From assembly GCA_026993525.1 (NCBI GenBank), contig JALWSS010000196.1:1-38390 (forward strand): 38,390 nucleotides of DNA, in the 5' to 3' direction. How positions within the stretch are numbered: position 1 is the stretch's first letter; every line of letters starts with the position of its first letter. Below, in pieces: positions 17,301-26,700 of the stretch. Position numbers and translations under genes: made by a program. A model generated the notes under the pieces. The model was not told the DNA's origin. It did not search any database and saw only the letters and a program-made list of their open reading frames with translations. Origin of the DNA: Saprospiraceae bacterium (GTDB taxonomy: Bacteria > Bacteroidota > Bacteroidia > Chitinophagales > Saprospiraceae).

Positions 17301-17743
17301 TCAGGGGTCCAAACGCCGTTGTTCAGCAGGCGGAAATCTTCTTTGGTGATCTGCCTGGCGTCGTCCCGATTGTCATTGGGATCGGCATCCATCACCCAGC
17401 AATTGTCACCCCCACCGGCATCACTGGTGAAGAGGATTTTCTTGCCGTCGGGAGAGAAGCGGGGCTGCGACTCCCAGGCAATGCCCTGACGCAAGGGTAT
17501 GGCCTTTCCACCGGTAATGGGCATGGTGTAGATATCCCCCAGCATGTCGAAGACGATGGTCTTCCCGTCGGGGCTGACGTCGAGGTTCATCCAGGTGCCC
17601 TCGTCGGTGGTGAACTTTACGTCTTTCCAGTTCCAGCCTTCACCGGGAGGGTTGTTGACGTCCCAGTTAACAGATTTTTTACCGGACTGTGCCAACAGCG
17701 AAAATGGCAAAATGAGAAAAGGGAGAATGAATCTATGTCTCAT
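14378..17743 (-). CDS. Exported TolB-like beta-propeller fused to an amidohydrolase
   Basis: This 1121-residue protein starts at the ATG at 17743, giving signal peptide MRHRFILPFLILPFSLLAQ; a TTG seven codons upstream is less likely. Residues about 30-650 carry many PD40/TolB-type blades (SPDGKTIVFDM, SPDGKKILFTS, SPDGRYVYFSE, SPDGKTIVFVTWDDE, SPDGKWIVFRK). Residues about 690-1100 are an imidazolonepropionase-like amidohydrolase. Its metal site begins DAHAHS (His748 and His750), with further ligand candidates in TVEHNIPV and NLGGHGQ and a closing GKLADLIVLDKNPL. This fusion is recurrent in Bacteroidota and Proteobacteria, is presumed periplasmic, and its substrate is unknown. Transcription diverges from the ATPase/PIN pair. 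Confidence 0.9.
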   Translation of the reverse strand: MRHRFILPFLILPFSLLAQSGKKSVNWDVNNPPGEGWNWKDVKFTTDEGTWMNLDVSPDGKTIVFDMLGDIYTMPITGGKAIPLRQGIAWESQPRFSPDGKKILFTSDAGGGDNCWVMDADPNDNRDDARQITKEDFRLLNNGVWTPDGQYIIARKHFTSQRSLGAGEMWMYHITGGSGLQLTKRKNDQQDVNEPCVSPDGRYVYFSEDMYPGGYFQYNKDPNKQIFIIRRYDRQEGKVENIVTGPGGASRPQISNDGNLLAFIKRVRTKTVLYIHDLRTGEEWPLFDQLSKDQQEAWTIFGTYPGFDWLPDDSAIIIYGLGKIWRVPVSLGTEKKEKATQIPFTVDVEMKVAETVRPKQKAFEDNMEVKVIRQAVTSPTEDILVFNAVGQLWSMVLPDSKPAPLIKEPIVRRGQEPTADMEFQGKVARRYFQFEPAFSPDGKTIVFVTWDDEDMGAVCTFNFSDGKIKKLTAEKGIYRTPSFSPDGKWIVFRKDGGNSHQGFTNCKNPGIYLMPADGGEEPKLLTPQGEYPQFSADGKRVFYQKGGYLFGSLTKSVESVDLNGEDKKEHFDGKYAQRYVISPDNKWVAWSELYKVFVAPLPKTGKKVGLTSKTKAVPVAQVARDAGINIHWSADSKTLHWTLGNEYFTDELTERFKFLEGSLDSLPPMDSIGTKIRLTLPSDKPVGSIAFTNARIITMNGDEVIENGTVLVEGNVIKAVGRKVAIPRGAKVINCSGKTIMPGIIDAHAHSGNFRYGLSPQKQWEYYANLAYGVTTMHDPSANTEMVFAQSELIKAGKMAGPRLFSTGTILYGADGDFKAVINSLEDAKSALRRTAAYGAFSVKSYNQPRRNQRQQIIEAARELGIQVVPEGGSFFFHNMTQVVDGHTTVEHNIPVVPLYKDVVNLWAATKTHNTPTLIVNYGSVSGEYYWYQHTSVWEKERLLTFTPRAVIDSRSRHRTMIPEEEYENGHILTSRSLKKLNDAGVGINLGGHGQLQGLGCHWELWMLQQGGMSNMEALRCATINGAVSLGMDGQLGSIEPGKLADLIVLDKNPLENIRNSEFVKYTMVNGRLYDAATLNEIGNYERKRTKFYFEQPGSGNGYPYFMETNSFMRPTCCWKH

Positions 17744-17790
17744 GTAGTTATTCGATTTATTCAAAAAGCGTGAAGGTAGTAATTACAACG

Positions 17791-17798
17791 TATCTTTG
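17791..17798 (+). promoter_or_regulatory. Possible -7 box TATCTTTG upstream of the ATPase/PIN pair
   Basis: TATCTTTG fits the Bacteroidota TAnnTTTG element and stands 42 bases before the ATG at 17840. No matching -33 TTG is present at 17-23 bases upstream, so support is partial. Confidence 0.4.
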
Positions 17799-17839
17799 TA
17801 AGCCTATGACAGTCACCACCTTAACCTAATTCGCCCCTG

Positions 17840-19069
17840 ATGATAAGAAAAGTCCATATCTCAAATTTTCGTTCCATCCTGGATGAGGACCTGGGTTTGG
17901 GTAAAATCACGGTACTCACAGGGGCCAACAACAGCGGCAAATCAAGCCTGTTGTACGGTTTGATGGTATTGCAGGATTTTGTTTTTAACCCCAATCAAAC
18001 ACTGGAAGAGTTGTTTGCACTTCCGTTCATCAACCTCGGTGGATTTGAGGAGGTAAAATCAAGATTACCCGAAAACCGCAAGACACCGGATTTCATTAAA
18101 CTGGGAGTCACGGTGGACAACGATGAAGACGAAAACCAGCAAGCCCGATATAGTCTTTGTCTAAGCACAGCCCGTACAGAGATCAACCTGGCTTCTATTA
18201 AATGCGAGTTTGACTTCAATGCGTCTTTAGACATAGGCCTGCCATATACCGGCAATATTGAAAGGGAATTTATTGCAACGAATAAGGCAAAAAACCGGGA
18301 GGTAAAATTCAAATGGAATGGGTTCAGTGCGCTGGTCAATGAGCTTCCAATGCCTTCAAAAAAAGACGAACAGCAGCTTGCCGCAGCATTGAATAGCCCG
18401 GCTCAGGAAATCTCTGTGACAGATTTCATCCCCATCTCAAGAGGGTTTTCAAAACCACATTACAACATCGTTCCTATGACCGGTGTAGTGGGCACAGAAG
18501 AAGAAATTGCCACCCTGCTAAAAACCGATATCAGGGCCAACACTTTGGGGATGGTGAACTCATATTTAGAAGAAATTGCCGAGAGGATCATCGAATTGCC
18601 TTCAAATGGAGCTCCAGGGCTCTTCAGTTTGAAAGCAAAAAACACAAAAACGGGTCAATCCAATTTTTTAGTAAATGAGGGTGCCGGCACCAACCAGTTG
18701 GTCACAATTCTGGCAAAAGTATTTCAGCACAACAAACGATTCACCTGCATAGATGAACCCGAAATCCATCTCCACCCAAGTATGGTTAGAAAATTAGCTA
18801 AATCATTCGTTGAAATAAGCAATAATTTCAGCAAGCAATTCCTCGTCTCAACTCATAGCGAACATTTCGTTCAGGCGCTACTGGCTTCTGTTGCGGAGGG
18901 GAAAACAGGACCTGATGACGTGAAGATTTACCATTTGTCTATGACTGAAAATGGAACTAAAGTAGAACGCCAGAAAATCAATGAAAAAGGACAATTAGAA
19001 GGCGGGCTGTCGCATTTTTTCGAGTCAGAATTAACAGATTTAAGTTCCATTTTCAAACTAAGCAAATAG
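17840..19069 (+). CDS. AAA ATPase (AAA_21 / OLD-like head) paired with a PIN-like protein
   Basis: This 409-residue ABC-type ATPase of the SMC/RecF/OLD-like class has Walker A GANNSGKSS (28-36), an ABC-signature-like NEGAGTNQLV (279-288), Walker B CIDEPEIHLHP (303-313) and a switch-histidine region VSTHSEHF (336-343). The C terminus (GLSHFFESE, near 390) recalls proteins of the DUF3696 type. It ends soon after the ATPase core, so no TOPRIM nuclease is attached, unlike OLD and GajA. The stop TAG is directly followed by the ATG of the next gene, so the two are translationally linked. Both genes are more AT-rich than the surroundings, suggesting joint transfer. ATPases of this kind act as sensors in several two-gene antiphage systems (PARIS, Septu), which is the basis for proposing a defence role. 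That role is inference. Confidence 0.88.
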   Translation: MIRKVHISNFRSILDEDLGLGKITVLTGANNSGKSSLLYGLMVLQDFVFNPNQTLEELFALPFINLGGFEEVKSRLPENRKTPDFIKLGVTVDNDEDENQQARYSLCLSTARTEINLASIKCEFDFNASLDIGLPYTGNIEREFIATNKAKNREVKFKWNGFSALVNELPMPSKKDEQQLAAALNSPAQEISVTDFIPISRGFSKPHYNIVPMTGVVGTEEEIATLLKTDIRANTLGMVNSYLEEIAERIIELPSNGAPGLFSLKAKNTKTGQSNFLVNEGAGTNQLVTILAKVFQHNKRFTCIDEPEIHLHPSMVRKLAKSFVEISNNFSKQFLVSTHSEHFVQALLASVAEGKTGPDDVKIYHLSMTENGTKVERQKINEKGQLEGGLSHFFESELTDLSSIFKLSK

Positions 19070-19549
19070 ATGGATTTAGTCGTCAATGAATGGCTGCCCG
19101 AGTACTTCAAACCAGATGCAAGCAATGATGAAAAGCAGGCATTGGAAAGGTTTCTGGTATGTTTTTCGAAAAAGGGATACAAAATGGTCGTTAAAAAATC
19201 TTCCCCATTTATAACCAAAATATTCAGATACGCCAAGAACTTCCAGCACAGTGCTGATGTAGTCAGCCCAATTAGAAATTTTATCAAATATGTGTTAATG
19301 GACAGCGACAGGTGTATGCTGGTTGAAGAAGAATCGGGGCAGGACCTTCCTCAAAATGTCTCACAAAAGCTTTCAACTGGCAATTTCGGTAGCGACAGGT
19401 ATTTGTTTGAAGCTGCCTCTTTCATCCATAATCCTGAAAAGATAATCATCACCACCGACGCACGCTTAAAGGACCATTTTAAGGGTGATTCCTGGTGCAG
19501 GATTATCCTGTTGAATGATTTCCTGGAAAATTACTGCAACGATATCTGA
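19070..19549 (+). CDS. PIN-like (putative RNase) partner of the AAA ATPase
   Basis: This 159-residue protein begins at the base after the ATPase stop codon. I cannot name its family, but the acidic residues follow a PIN-domain order: Asp2 with NEW at 6-8 in the first strand, GSDRYLFEAA (Asp109, Glu114) like the D-x4-A helix motif, and IITTDARL (Thr129-Asp130) like the T-x-D motif of VapC-type PIN nucleases. A possible middle acid is in LVEEESG (86-88). No signal peptide or membrane segment is seen. Zero spacing to the ATPase suggests a fixed stoichiometry or complex in which the ATPase controls a nuclease. If the PIN reading is wrong, it is simply a small alpha/beta partner of unknown function. 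Confidence 0.75.
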   Translation: MDLVVNEWLPEYFKPDASNDEKQALERFLVCFSKKGYKMVVKKSSPFITKIFRYAKNFQHSADVVSPIRNFIKYVLMDSDRCMLVEEESGQDLPQNVSQKLSTGNFGSDRYLFEAASFIHNPEKIIITTDARLKDHFKGDSWCRIILLNDFLENYCNDI

Positions 19550-19595
19550 CTGTGTTTAAAGACAATTTTCTCTTTCACTAACCGACTGCCACACC

Positions 19596-20519
19596 ATGCC
19601 CACCCACATCGCCATCATTCAACAAGGCCCTGTTTATTCCGACCTTCAGAAGAGCCTCCAAAGGGCTGCAGAACTGGCCCGGCAGGCCAAAGCCAATGGC
19701 GCCCAACTGGTCGTTTTTGGAGAGACCTGGCTGTGCGGATATCCCGTCTGGCTGGATCATTTGCCCAAGGTTGCCCTGTGGGATTACGAGCCTGCCAAAC
19801 AGGCCTTTGCCCGGATGTGGGAAAACGGCGTGGAGGTTCCCTCCCCCACCACTGCTTTTCTGTCGGAACTGGCCTGCTCGCTGGAGGTTGTGCTGGGCAT
19901 GGGCGTGAACGAAGTGGTGCGCAGTGGCCCCGGCAACGGCACTATTTACAATAGTTTTCTGCTTTTTGATGCTGACGGCAGTCTGCTCATCCACCACCGC
20001 AAGCTGATGCCTACCTACACCGAAAAGATGCTCTATGGCCTGGGCGATGGCCGGGGTCTGAAGCCCGCAAATACCGCCATCGGCCGCATCGGCGGACTGA
20101 TCTGCTGGGAGCACTTCATGCCCCTGAGCCGCCAGGCACTGCACAACGAAGGCGAACTCATCCATCTGGCACTGTGGCCCCGGGTGCACGAAATGCACCA
20201 GGTAGCCAGCCGGACGTACGCCTTTGAGGGCAGGTGCTTCGTGGTGGCAGCCGGCCAACTCGTAAGGGTCAGCGACCTGCCGGAAGAACTTCCCTTGCCC
20301 GACAACCTCAAAGCTGATCCCGAACGCCTCCTGCTAAATGGCGGCTCCTGTGTGGTTAACCCCAATGGCTATTTTGCCCTCGAGCCACAGTTCAACGAAG
20401 CTCCCATCGTGTACCACACCATTGCCGATGAAGCCCTGGCCATCCGTGAAAAAATGACCCTCGATACCTCCGGCCACTATGCCCGACCGGATGTGTTTGA
20501 GTTTGAAGTGAAGAACTGA
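19596..20519 (+). CDS. Nitrilase (carbon-nitrogen hydrolase family)
   Basis: This 307-residue cytoplasmic enzyme hydrolyses a nitrile to a carboxylic acid and ammonia. The Glu-Lys-Cys triad is in place: Glu43 in VVFGETWLCGYP, Lys136 in HHRKLMPTYTEK and Cys170 in GGLICWEHFMPL. The second conserved Glu (143) is also there. The Cys-Trp-Glu signature and the YGLGDG segment favour true nitrilases (branch 1, EC 3.5.5) over amidases. Length is typical of the branch. The start at 19596 is the first ATG of the domain. It stands 46 bp after the PIN-like gene but is of higher GC, so it is probably not part of that pair. The natural substrate cannot be told from sequence. Confidence 0.93.
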   Translation: MPTHIAIIQQGPVYSDLQKSLQRAAELARQAKANGAQLVVFGETWLCGYPVWLDHLPKVALWDYEPAKQAFARMWENGVEVPSPTTAFLSELACSLEVVLGMGVNEVVRSGPGNGTIYNSFLLFDADGSLLIHHRKLMPTYTEKMLYGLGDGRGLKPANTAIGRIGGLICWEHFMPLSRQALHNEGELIHLALWPRVHEMHQVASRTYAFEGRCFVVAAGQLVRVSDLPEELPLPDNLKADPERLLLNGGSCVVNPNGYFALEPQFNEAPIVYHTIADEALAIREKMTLDTSGHYARPDVFEFEVKN

Positions 20520-20522
20520 AGA

Positions 20523-20596
20523 TTTGAAGAACTCCTGTCTGCCGACCCGTCTGCCGCCGGCCCGTCCGGCCGCCGGACAGGGCAGGCAGGGAAGAA
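20523..20596. repeat. REP-B element, long form (forward)
   Basis: This GC-rich element of about 74 bp begins TTTGAAGAACTCCTG and ends CAGGCAGGGAAGAA. Its centre is GCCGCCGG...CCGCCGGAC. Its reverse complement recurs at 33850-33927 with few changes. It lies immediately after the nitrilase stop. Confidence 0.85.
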
Positions 20597-20613
20597 CTGA
20601 GGATTTGAAAGCA

Positions 20614-20646
20614 AACCCCGGCAGGGTTTGGAACCCTGCCGGGGTT
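20614..20646. repeat. REP-A palindrome, copy 2
   Basis: The stem is AACCCCGGCAGGGTT / AACCCTGCCGGGGTT, 15 bp and perfect, with loop TGG. It is placed between the convergent nitrilase and beta-helix genes and could serve as their shared terminator. Confidence 0.85.
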
Positions 20647-20658
20647 GGGAATACTGTA

Positions 20659-22779
20659 TCACACATTCCTGTTCAGTTCCCGCCAGGTGCCGTCGCCGTT
20701 TGAGACGAGGGTGAGGGAGCTGCCGGTGGTGGAAGTAAAACCGGATTTTAAGGAAATATAGGCGCTGCTGGTCACATTTGCTCCACTGCTGTTAAAGATC
20801 AGATGGATGATTGTTCCCTTCGGAAAACGATCGGCCAGCAGGTAATTGATGCGGGTGATGGTTGGGGTGCCGTTGATGGTGAAGACGTTTCCATCCTTCG
20901 GTAAAACGATGAAGGGGCCAGTGGGGCTCACCTCCACCATGCCATGCGTCAGGGTGCCCGTCAGAATGCCGCCGGAGGTGAAAATTGGCCGCGGAGCGGC
21001 TGAAGGTAAAGAAGGACCGAAATTGAGTGTGGGCATGGTAATATACACCTCCAGTGGTACGCCGGTGGTGTTGTTGATTTCCACCTGCGGGTCAGGTGTG
21101 GCGCCGGTGGCCATGCTCATTCCGATGAAATGCCATTTGTTGTCGCCCGGGTGTGGGGTGGAGGCGGTGATACCGGCGGCGCTGTTGTACCGGGTATAGG
21201 CAATTCCCGGTATGCCTGTTTTGACGAAGGCCCCAAAATTGACGGTTCCGTATTCGGGTTGTCCCATCAGTTTGGGCACGAACAATGGCGAAGGCCGCAG
21301 GTCAGCCACTACACCGGGGGGTATGATCAACTTCAACACCCGGTGCTCTTCGCTGAGTTCCGGGGGCAGGATGCTGGCGGTAACGCCGGTCCCGATCAAT
21401 TCCCAGTAGGGCAGGTTGGTACCGTCAAAACCGTGGAAGCTGGCGTTCTGGAGCAGGTTGTCGGCTTCGGGTTTGTGGTCCAGGGCTTTACCGCTTTGCA
21501 AATTGATGAAATTGGCTCCCTGATCAATGGTCAGGCCTCCTCCGTAAGTGCCACTCAGCTCCGAATTCTGTGTTGCGGCAGCGAAGGAAACAAGCGGAAC
21601 CGTGGTGGGCTGGCTGGTGCCTTCGATTCTGATCCCGATGCCTGTCACCTCACCGCTGTTCACCACGAAATGGCCCGCAGTGCTCTGGGGAGGCTCTATC
21701 ACCGTTCCGTAAAAGGTGTTGTTGTTGCCGCCCTCCACCAGCACGCCATATTCAAAACCGCCACCGGAAACGACGCCGTGCACAAAGCTGTTGGAATTTA
21801 CCGAAGAGCTGGCATCCTGAACGATGTGGATGCCCCGTTTGGCATGCCGGATGCGCAGGTCGTAAAATGAGCCGTAGTACAGGCCGCCCGTATTCTTTGC
21901 TTCCATCTTAAAGGCAGTGCCGCCGGTAAAATTGGTGATGAGCAGGTTCTCGATCCGGATGCTTTCTGACAAGCGGTTATCAGCCAACAGGTAAACTCCG
22001 TCGGACTCGTTTTCACCGACGGTCATATCGGCAATGACCATGTCTCGCAAGCCGCAATTGTGGCAACTGAGTTCGATGGCTGCCCCGGAGCCGTTGTACC
22101 GGATCAGGGAACCATCAACAGGCGTTGCCAGCGGGGTGCTTCCAGTGCCTTCTCCCACCATCATCACGCCGTCGGGCACCGTCAGGGTATTGGTGATTTT
22201 GTAAATGCCGGCCGGCACAATGACCCGGTGGCCGTTCAGGGCGGCACTGTCCAGGGCATCTTCAAAGGCAGACGTATCGTCTGTGGTGCCATCTCCTACT
22301 GCACCGAAATCTTTTACGCAAACCCCGAAGGCACTGCATCCGGGTGAGGACGAGGAGGCCGAAGAGGCGGCGTACAGCGCTACCGGCACCGCCGTTATCT
22401 CGTTGACAACGATGGGGCTGAAAGGCCCTTCCGGGCCGGGAGCATATTCAACCACCAGGTAGCACTGCCTGGTCCAGTCCACCTGGGTCAGTTTTCCGGT
22501 CAGTGCGGTACCGGCACCAACCTTGAGGGTGGCCACACCACAGTCGTCGGTCCAGGCCTGTTGCACCTCGGCGTAAGCAGGGTAGCCGTTCAGGTTTTCT
22601 TCGAAAATACTCGCCCTGAAAATGCCCGGTTGATTGGAAACAATACCGGATTCTTTGCTTTGCACCACGGCTTTGTAGGTGAAGGATTGTTGCGCAGCGA
22701 GGGGAGCGATGTTCAGCAATAATACAATGGGGAACATCAAAAGCGCATCAGCGCTGCTAATGAATCGAAAGCGTGCCAT
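20659..22779 (-). CDS. Secreted right-handed beta-helix protein (pectate lyase superfamily-like)
   Basis: This is 706 residues from the ATG at 22779; a second ATG at 22737 would begin exactly at the hydrophobic signal (MFPIVLLLNIAPLAAQ). Residues about 32-137 are a beta-rich N-terminal module common in Bacteroidota surface proteins (TYKAVVQ...NEITAVPVALYA). Residues 157-169 (DFGAVGDGTTDDT) are the hallmark of the pectate-lyase-3 / epimerase-like beta-helix fold, which continues through coil-rich repeats to about residue 430. Carbohydrate-binding-like beta domains follow, up to a C-terminal GDGTWREL segment. No lyase active site can be assigned, so a glycan-binding or glycan-cleaving role is inference. 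Transcription follows the LytTR regulator gene in the same direction after 235 bp. Confidence 0.85.
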   Translation of the reverse strand: MARFRFISSADALLMFPIVLLLNIAPLAAQQSFTYKAVVQSKESGIVSNQPGIFRASIFEENLNGYPAYAEVQQAWTDDCGVATLKVGAGTALTGKLTQVDWTRQCYLVVEYAPGPEGPFSPIVVNEITAVPVALYAASSASSSSPGCSAFGVCVKDFGAVGDGTTDDTSAFEDALDSAALNGHRVIVPAGIYKITNTLTVPDGVMMVGEGTGSTPLATPVDGSLIRYNGSGAAIELSCHNCGLRDMVIADMTVGENESDGVYLLADNRLSESIRIENLLITNFTGGTAFKMEAKNTGGLYYGSFYDLRIRHAKRGIHIVQDASSSVNSNSFVHGVVSGGGFEYGVLVEGGNNNTFYGTVIEPPQSTAGHFVVNSGEVTGIGIRIEGTSQPTTVPLVSFAAATQNSELSGTYGGGLTIDQGANFINLQSGKALDHKPEADNLLQNASFHGFDGTNLPYWELIGTGVTASILPPELSEEHRVLKLIIPPGVVADLRPSPLFVPKLMGQPEYGTVNFGAFVKTGIPGIAYTRYNSAAGITASTPHPGDNKWHFIGMSMATGATPDPQVEINNTTGVPLEVYITMPTLNFGPSLPSAAPRPIFTSGGILTGTLTHGMVEVSPTGPFIVLPKDGNVFTINGTPTITRINYLLADRFPKGTIIHLIFNSSGANVTSSAYISLKSGFTSTTGSSLTLVSNGDGTWRELNRNV

Positions 22780-23014
22780 TTGTTCATTTTTGTTTGTACG
22801 GGCAGGTTGCCCGGAGCGTTTGAATTTGGGGAGTAGGTTGGCAACTACTCAGATCATTAGTGATGTCTGGTTTTTTTCTCGGAAGTGCCAATGTAAACAA
22901 GGATTCTGAAAGTTTAGAGGCATTTGGGAAATAACAACATAATTCCGTTTTTAAAATCAGTTTTCATTTACAAGCTATTGTAATTCAGCAAAATTTCGCC
23001 GGATTTCACATTGT

Positions 23015-23773
23015 TTAAACTCCCAGATAATTACAAATGGTTCTGTAGAATGCCCCTCCGATGAGGAGGCTTTCGCCGTTGCGGAGGTACACCTCCCTGT
23101 TGCTCTGATCCACCAATTTTACCCAGTCCATGTTGATGGCTTCCCAGCGGTTGATCTGGAGAAATCCCGGAGGCAATTTTTCCAGCAATTGCGCCAGCGA
23201 AAGGTGGCACTCGATGGAACCGGCCTCGAAAACGATTCTGCTTTTACCTTCGCCTTTGGAGGCCGTGCGCACCAGCACCACGTCGTCAGGGTTGACCATG
23301 TAGAGCTGGCGGCCATCTTTGATCGGTAACAGTTTTCGCGGCCCTGCCGGCCGGGCTGACAAGCGATTTTCCTGTAGCCGGTTATAAACCGTTTCGATGA
23401 TGTCGGCCTGGTGTTTTTCCCAGTCTTCGTAAAATGGTTTTTTCAGAATGGCGATGACTTCCTGCCCGAATTCATTGTGGATGCGCTGGGCAAATTCGAA
23501 ATCCCGGAAGCCGGTGTTGACAACCACGGGGGGAATCTTTTCGCCCTCCTTTCTCAATTGGGCCAAAAGGTCAAAAGCGGTTCCGCCAATTAGTTTGATG
23601 TCGAGAAACAACAGGTCGGCTACCGTGCTTTTCACAAGGTGGTAGGCTTCCTCTACGGAATCAGCCTCGCCAATCACTTCAATATCAACAATTTCATTCA
23701 GGGCATCAACGAGCTCTTTTCTGATGCCTTCCTCGTCCTCAACGACGATTGTTTTCAGTTTTCGAAAGCTCAT
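23015..23773 (-). CDS. LytTR-family response regulator
   Basis: This 252-residue cytoplasmic regulator has a receiver domain (5-120) with acidic pocket Glu12-Asp13, phosphoacceptor Asp58 (LLFLDIKL) and Lys111/Lys112 (ILKKPF). The LytTR DNA-binding domain is at about 148-250 (DVVLVRTASKG, LEKLPPGFLQINRWEAINM). It overlaps the end of the upstream histidine kinase gene by 35 bp (23739-23773), so they form an operon and surely a cognate pair. Its target is unknown; the beta-helix gene just downstream on the same strand is a candidate. Confidence 0.95.
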   Translation of the reverse strand: MSFRKLKTIVVEDEEGIRKELVDALNEIVDIEVIGEADSVEEAYHLVKSTVADLLFLDIKLIGGTAFDLLAQLRKEGEKIPPVVVNTGFRDFEFAQRIHNEFGQEVIAILKKPFYEDWEKHQADIIETVYNRLQENRLSARPAGPRKLLPIKDGRQLYMVNPDDVVLVRTASKGEGKSRIVFEAGSIECHLSLAQLLEKLPPGFLQINRWEAINMDWVKLVDQSNREVYLRNGESLLIGGAFYRTICNYLGV

Positions 23774-26700
23774 AGTTGAAGTATTTTGGTATAAATATAT
23801 TCACCCGGGTTCCGTGATTTCCAAAAATATAATCCTCGTATTCCACGGTGATCGGGTTATCGTTGTAATTGTTGAACAAGGTGATCAGTTCACTCATCAC
23901 GAAGGTGGAGCCTTTGCGGGGGCTTTCCGTTGGCACCCTGCCCCGCCCGTCGTCCTCGATCACCACCCGGCATCCCTTTTCGTCGCAACTCACTTTCAGG
24001 AACAACCTGCCGGCATTTTTCCGGTTGCGGATGCCCTTCTCAACGGCATTTTCCGTGTGGATCTGGAGCAGCATGGCGGGAACTTTAATTGATTTCAGTT
24101 CTTCTTCGGAAAGCCCGATGTCAAAATTTGTGTGGAGGGTTGAACCAAATCGAACTTGCTGAATCCGCAGGTAATTCCTTACCACTTCCAGTTCCCGGTA
24201 CATGGAATGCCAGGGGCGGGCACGTTGGGTGTTTTCATACAATATATTGACGTTGTCAGATAGGCGGCCAATGATGGTGGCCGTTTCCGGGTCCTTCCGG
24301 TAACGGCTTTGTATCCAATGCAGTGAATTGTTGATGAAATGTGGGTTAAAAAAATTTGAAAGTGCCAGAACCCTCAGTCCGTCGCTTTCCCGGTGAGCCA
24401 TTGCCAACTTTAATTCGTGCTTTTTTCTTTGAATATAGATGAGCGCCGGCAAGCCGATAAAAAACAGGGCCAGCACGGCATAAAACCAGGGCCGCTCTGT
24501 CAACAATGCAGGAACGATGAACCGGTAAATGTTCCCTCCAGCTACCACATTGTGTTTGTAGGCGGTCAATTGAAGGGTGTAATTTCCCGGAGGAAGGTAG
24601 GGAATGGCGTGCAACTTTTCTGCTGTCTGGTATTTTTGATAAATGGTGTCACTGCCATTGTGAACCACAAGCACATCATATTTCAGGTTGTTCCTTAAAA
24701 ATTGATTTCCTTCGGCAAATACGGAAAAAGATATTGCCCGCTTCTTTTTTGGCAGCGAGCCGAGATCACTGCCTGTGGGGTTCACAACCTGGTCTCCGAC
24801 ACTGAACTCCTTAAGCGAAACATTGGTGTGCAGGGTATCGAAAAGAAGATTGTCCAAATCAATGCGGGTGGCACCTTCCTGTGTTCCCAGCCAGAGGTAG
24901 CCCTTGCTATCGTACCAGACCGCATTTTGCTCGGCCCCGCCCCCACGAATATCCTTTCCAAATTCCAGGGTAAAAATCCGGGGGCGGCTGCCGGGGTATG
25001 TTTTGTCCAAAAGGTAAAGCGCCTTTTCTGTGCCGATGGAAAGAAAACGCTCGGTATTCCTGAGCGAATGCACCACCGTCTGATCATTTCCCGGAAGGGG
25101 AAAAGCCGTCAGCAGCCTCCAGATATCGCCGGTGTGGTAATCGGCCAAATGCGCATTTTTCAGAAAATACAGCCCGTTATGGGCTCCCAGCCAGAGGGTG
25201 CCATTTTCATCCACACAGCTGCTCATGATGCCGAGGGTATGATTGTCGCCAGGCACCCGCTTCCAGTTGACCACCGTGTCTTTCTGGGGGTCGTAGAGGG
25301 CCAGGCCCGCCGGCAAACGCCCCAGCCAGAGCCTTCCTGCCAGGTCTTCGGCCACGGTGCCTACATCATTTGTTTCAAGTTTTTTGTCTTCGTCAATTAC
25401 CCTGAAATTGGTCAGCCGGCCGCTGCTGTCTTCCGTCAGTACCAGGCCCAGATTTACGGAGCCGATTGCAATATCGCCGTTGCGAAGCGAGGTAAAGTAA
25501 AATGCACTCAGGTTGATGCCATCTTTTGAATATTCCTGAAAATTGGCCCTCCCGCTTTTGATTGATAATATCCTCCTCGGTGTGGAAGCTGTACTGAAGA
25601 ACAGATGCCCGGAAGGCCCCAATATGCTACCCGGCAATATTTTCAAAGATTGCTGCCCAAAATTTTCGTACCGCAATTGATACCCATCAAACACACTGAA
25701 CCCACCGGCACCTTCGTGGCCACCCATCCAGATATTTCCTGTAGCATCTTCACCTATGCTGAACAGGCCGCTTACCATGGCGGGCTGTTCAGCATCGAAA
25801 GTGAGCAGGTCGGGTTTTATGTACATAATGCCTCGATTGGTACTCAGCCACCAGTTGCCGGCCAGGTCCTGTGTGGCCGAGAAAATACCCTCATCGGGCA
25901 AATAAGGGATTAAAATTTCCGGTTTTCCATTGGCAGCCATTTGAACGAGGAACAAAGCTCCGCTTGTGGGTTCTTCGCAAACCAGGGCACGGCCTGTTAG
26001 ATTTTTCCGAAATGCACCGGCTCTTAGCTGGACCATATATTGTGGAAATAATTCTTTACCATTTTTCAGCAATATGGGTATTTCGGTGCGCTGACCTTTT
26101 GAATACCTGAAAAAGTCCAGATTCTTGGAATCGAGGTAAATGACATCATCGTTGGCATATACAAGCAGGGGGAACAGAAACTGTACATCGGGTGTGTGTT
26201 CCAGTTCCTGACCTTGCCAAATAAATTTGATCTTGTTCTCTGGAGTAAAATATCTCAACACCCTGCCATCATCTACTGTGCTATATGCTCCTTCATGATA
26301 ATAACCAGGCACTTTGGCCACCACTGGTTCAGCCTCTTTGACAAAGGAGTCTCTTTCAAGATCGTAAGTAAATGAAGTGTAGTCATTGTAGAAACAGAAA
26401 ATGTTTCTTTCTTCGTCAAAGTCGCTTCTCAACCCAGGTGGAAATTCCTGTGTGTGAAATCCGGAAGAGGGATGATACCTCGCCAGGACTGTCTTGTCAA
26501 TGTTGCCGTATTCGAGCCAGAGGTTGCCTTTGGAATCCTCACTTAAAAAATTCATGTACGGAGGCATTCCTTCGGCAGCCACATTGAAATGCTGCCAATT
26601 GACACCATCGAAGCGGGAGATGTACTCACCCGAAGCCGAACGCACCCACAGCACTCCGCTTTTTGTACAGTAAAGACTGACCACCTCCTGGTAAGGGAGC

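Noticed and set aside
16664-17773. Plus-strand open frame of 369 codons opposite the amidohydrolase fusion
   Set aside because: The minus-strand protein has repeated SPDGK blades here; the plus frame is their complement.
19596-20519. Nitrilase as third member of the ATPase/PIN unit
   Set aside because: There is a 46-bp gap and different base composition, and it is a complete metabolic enzyme with no known link to such modules.
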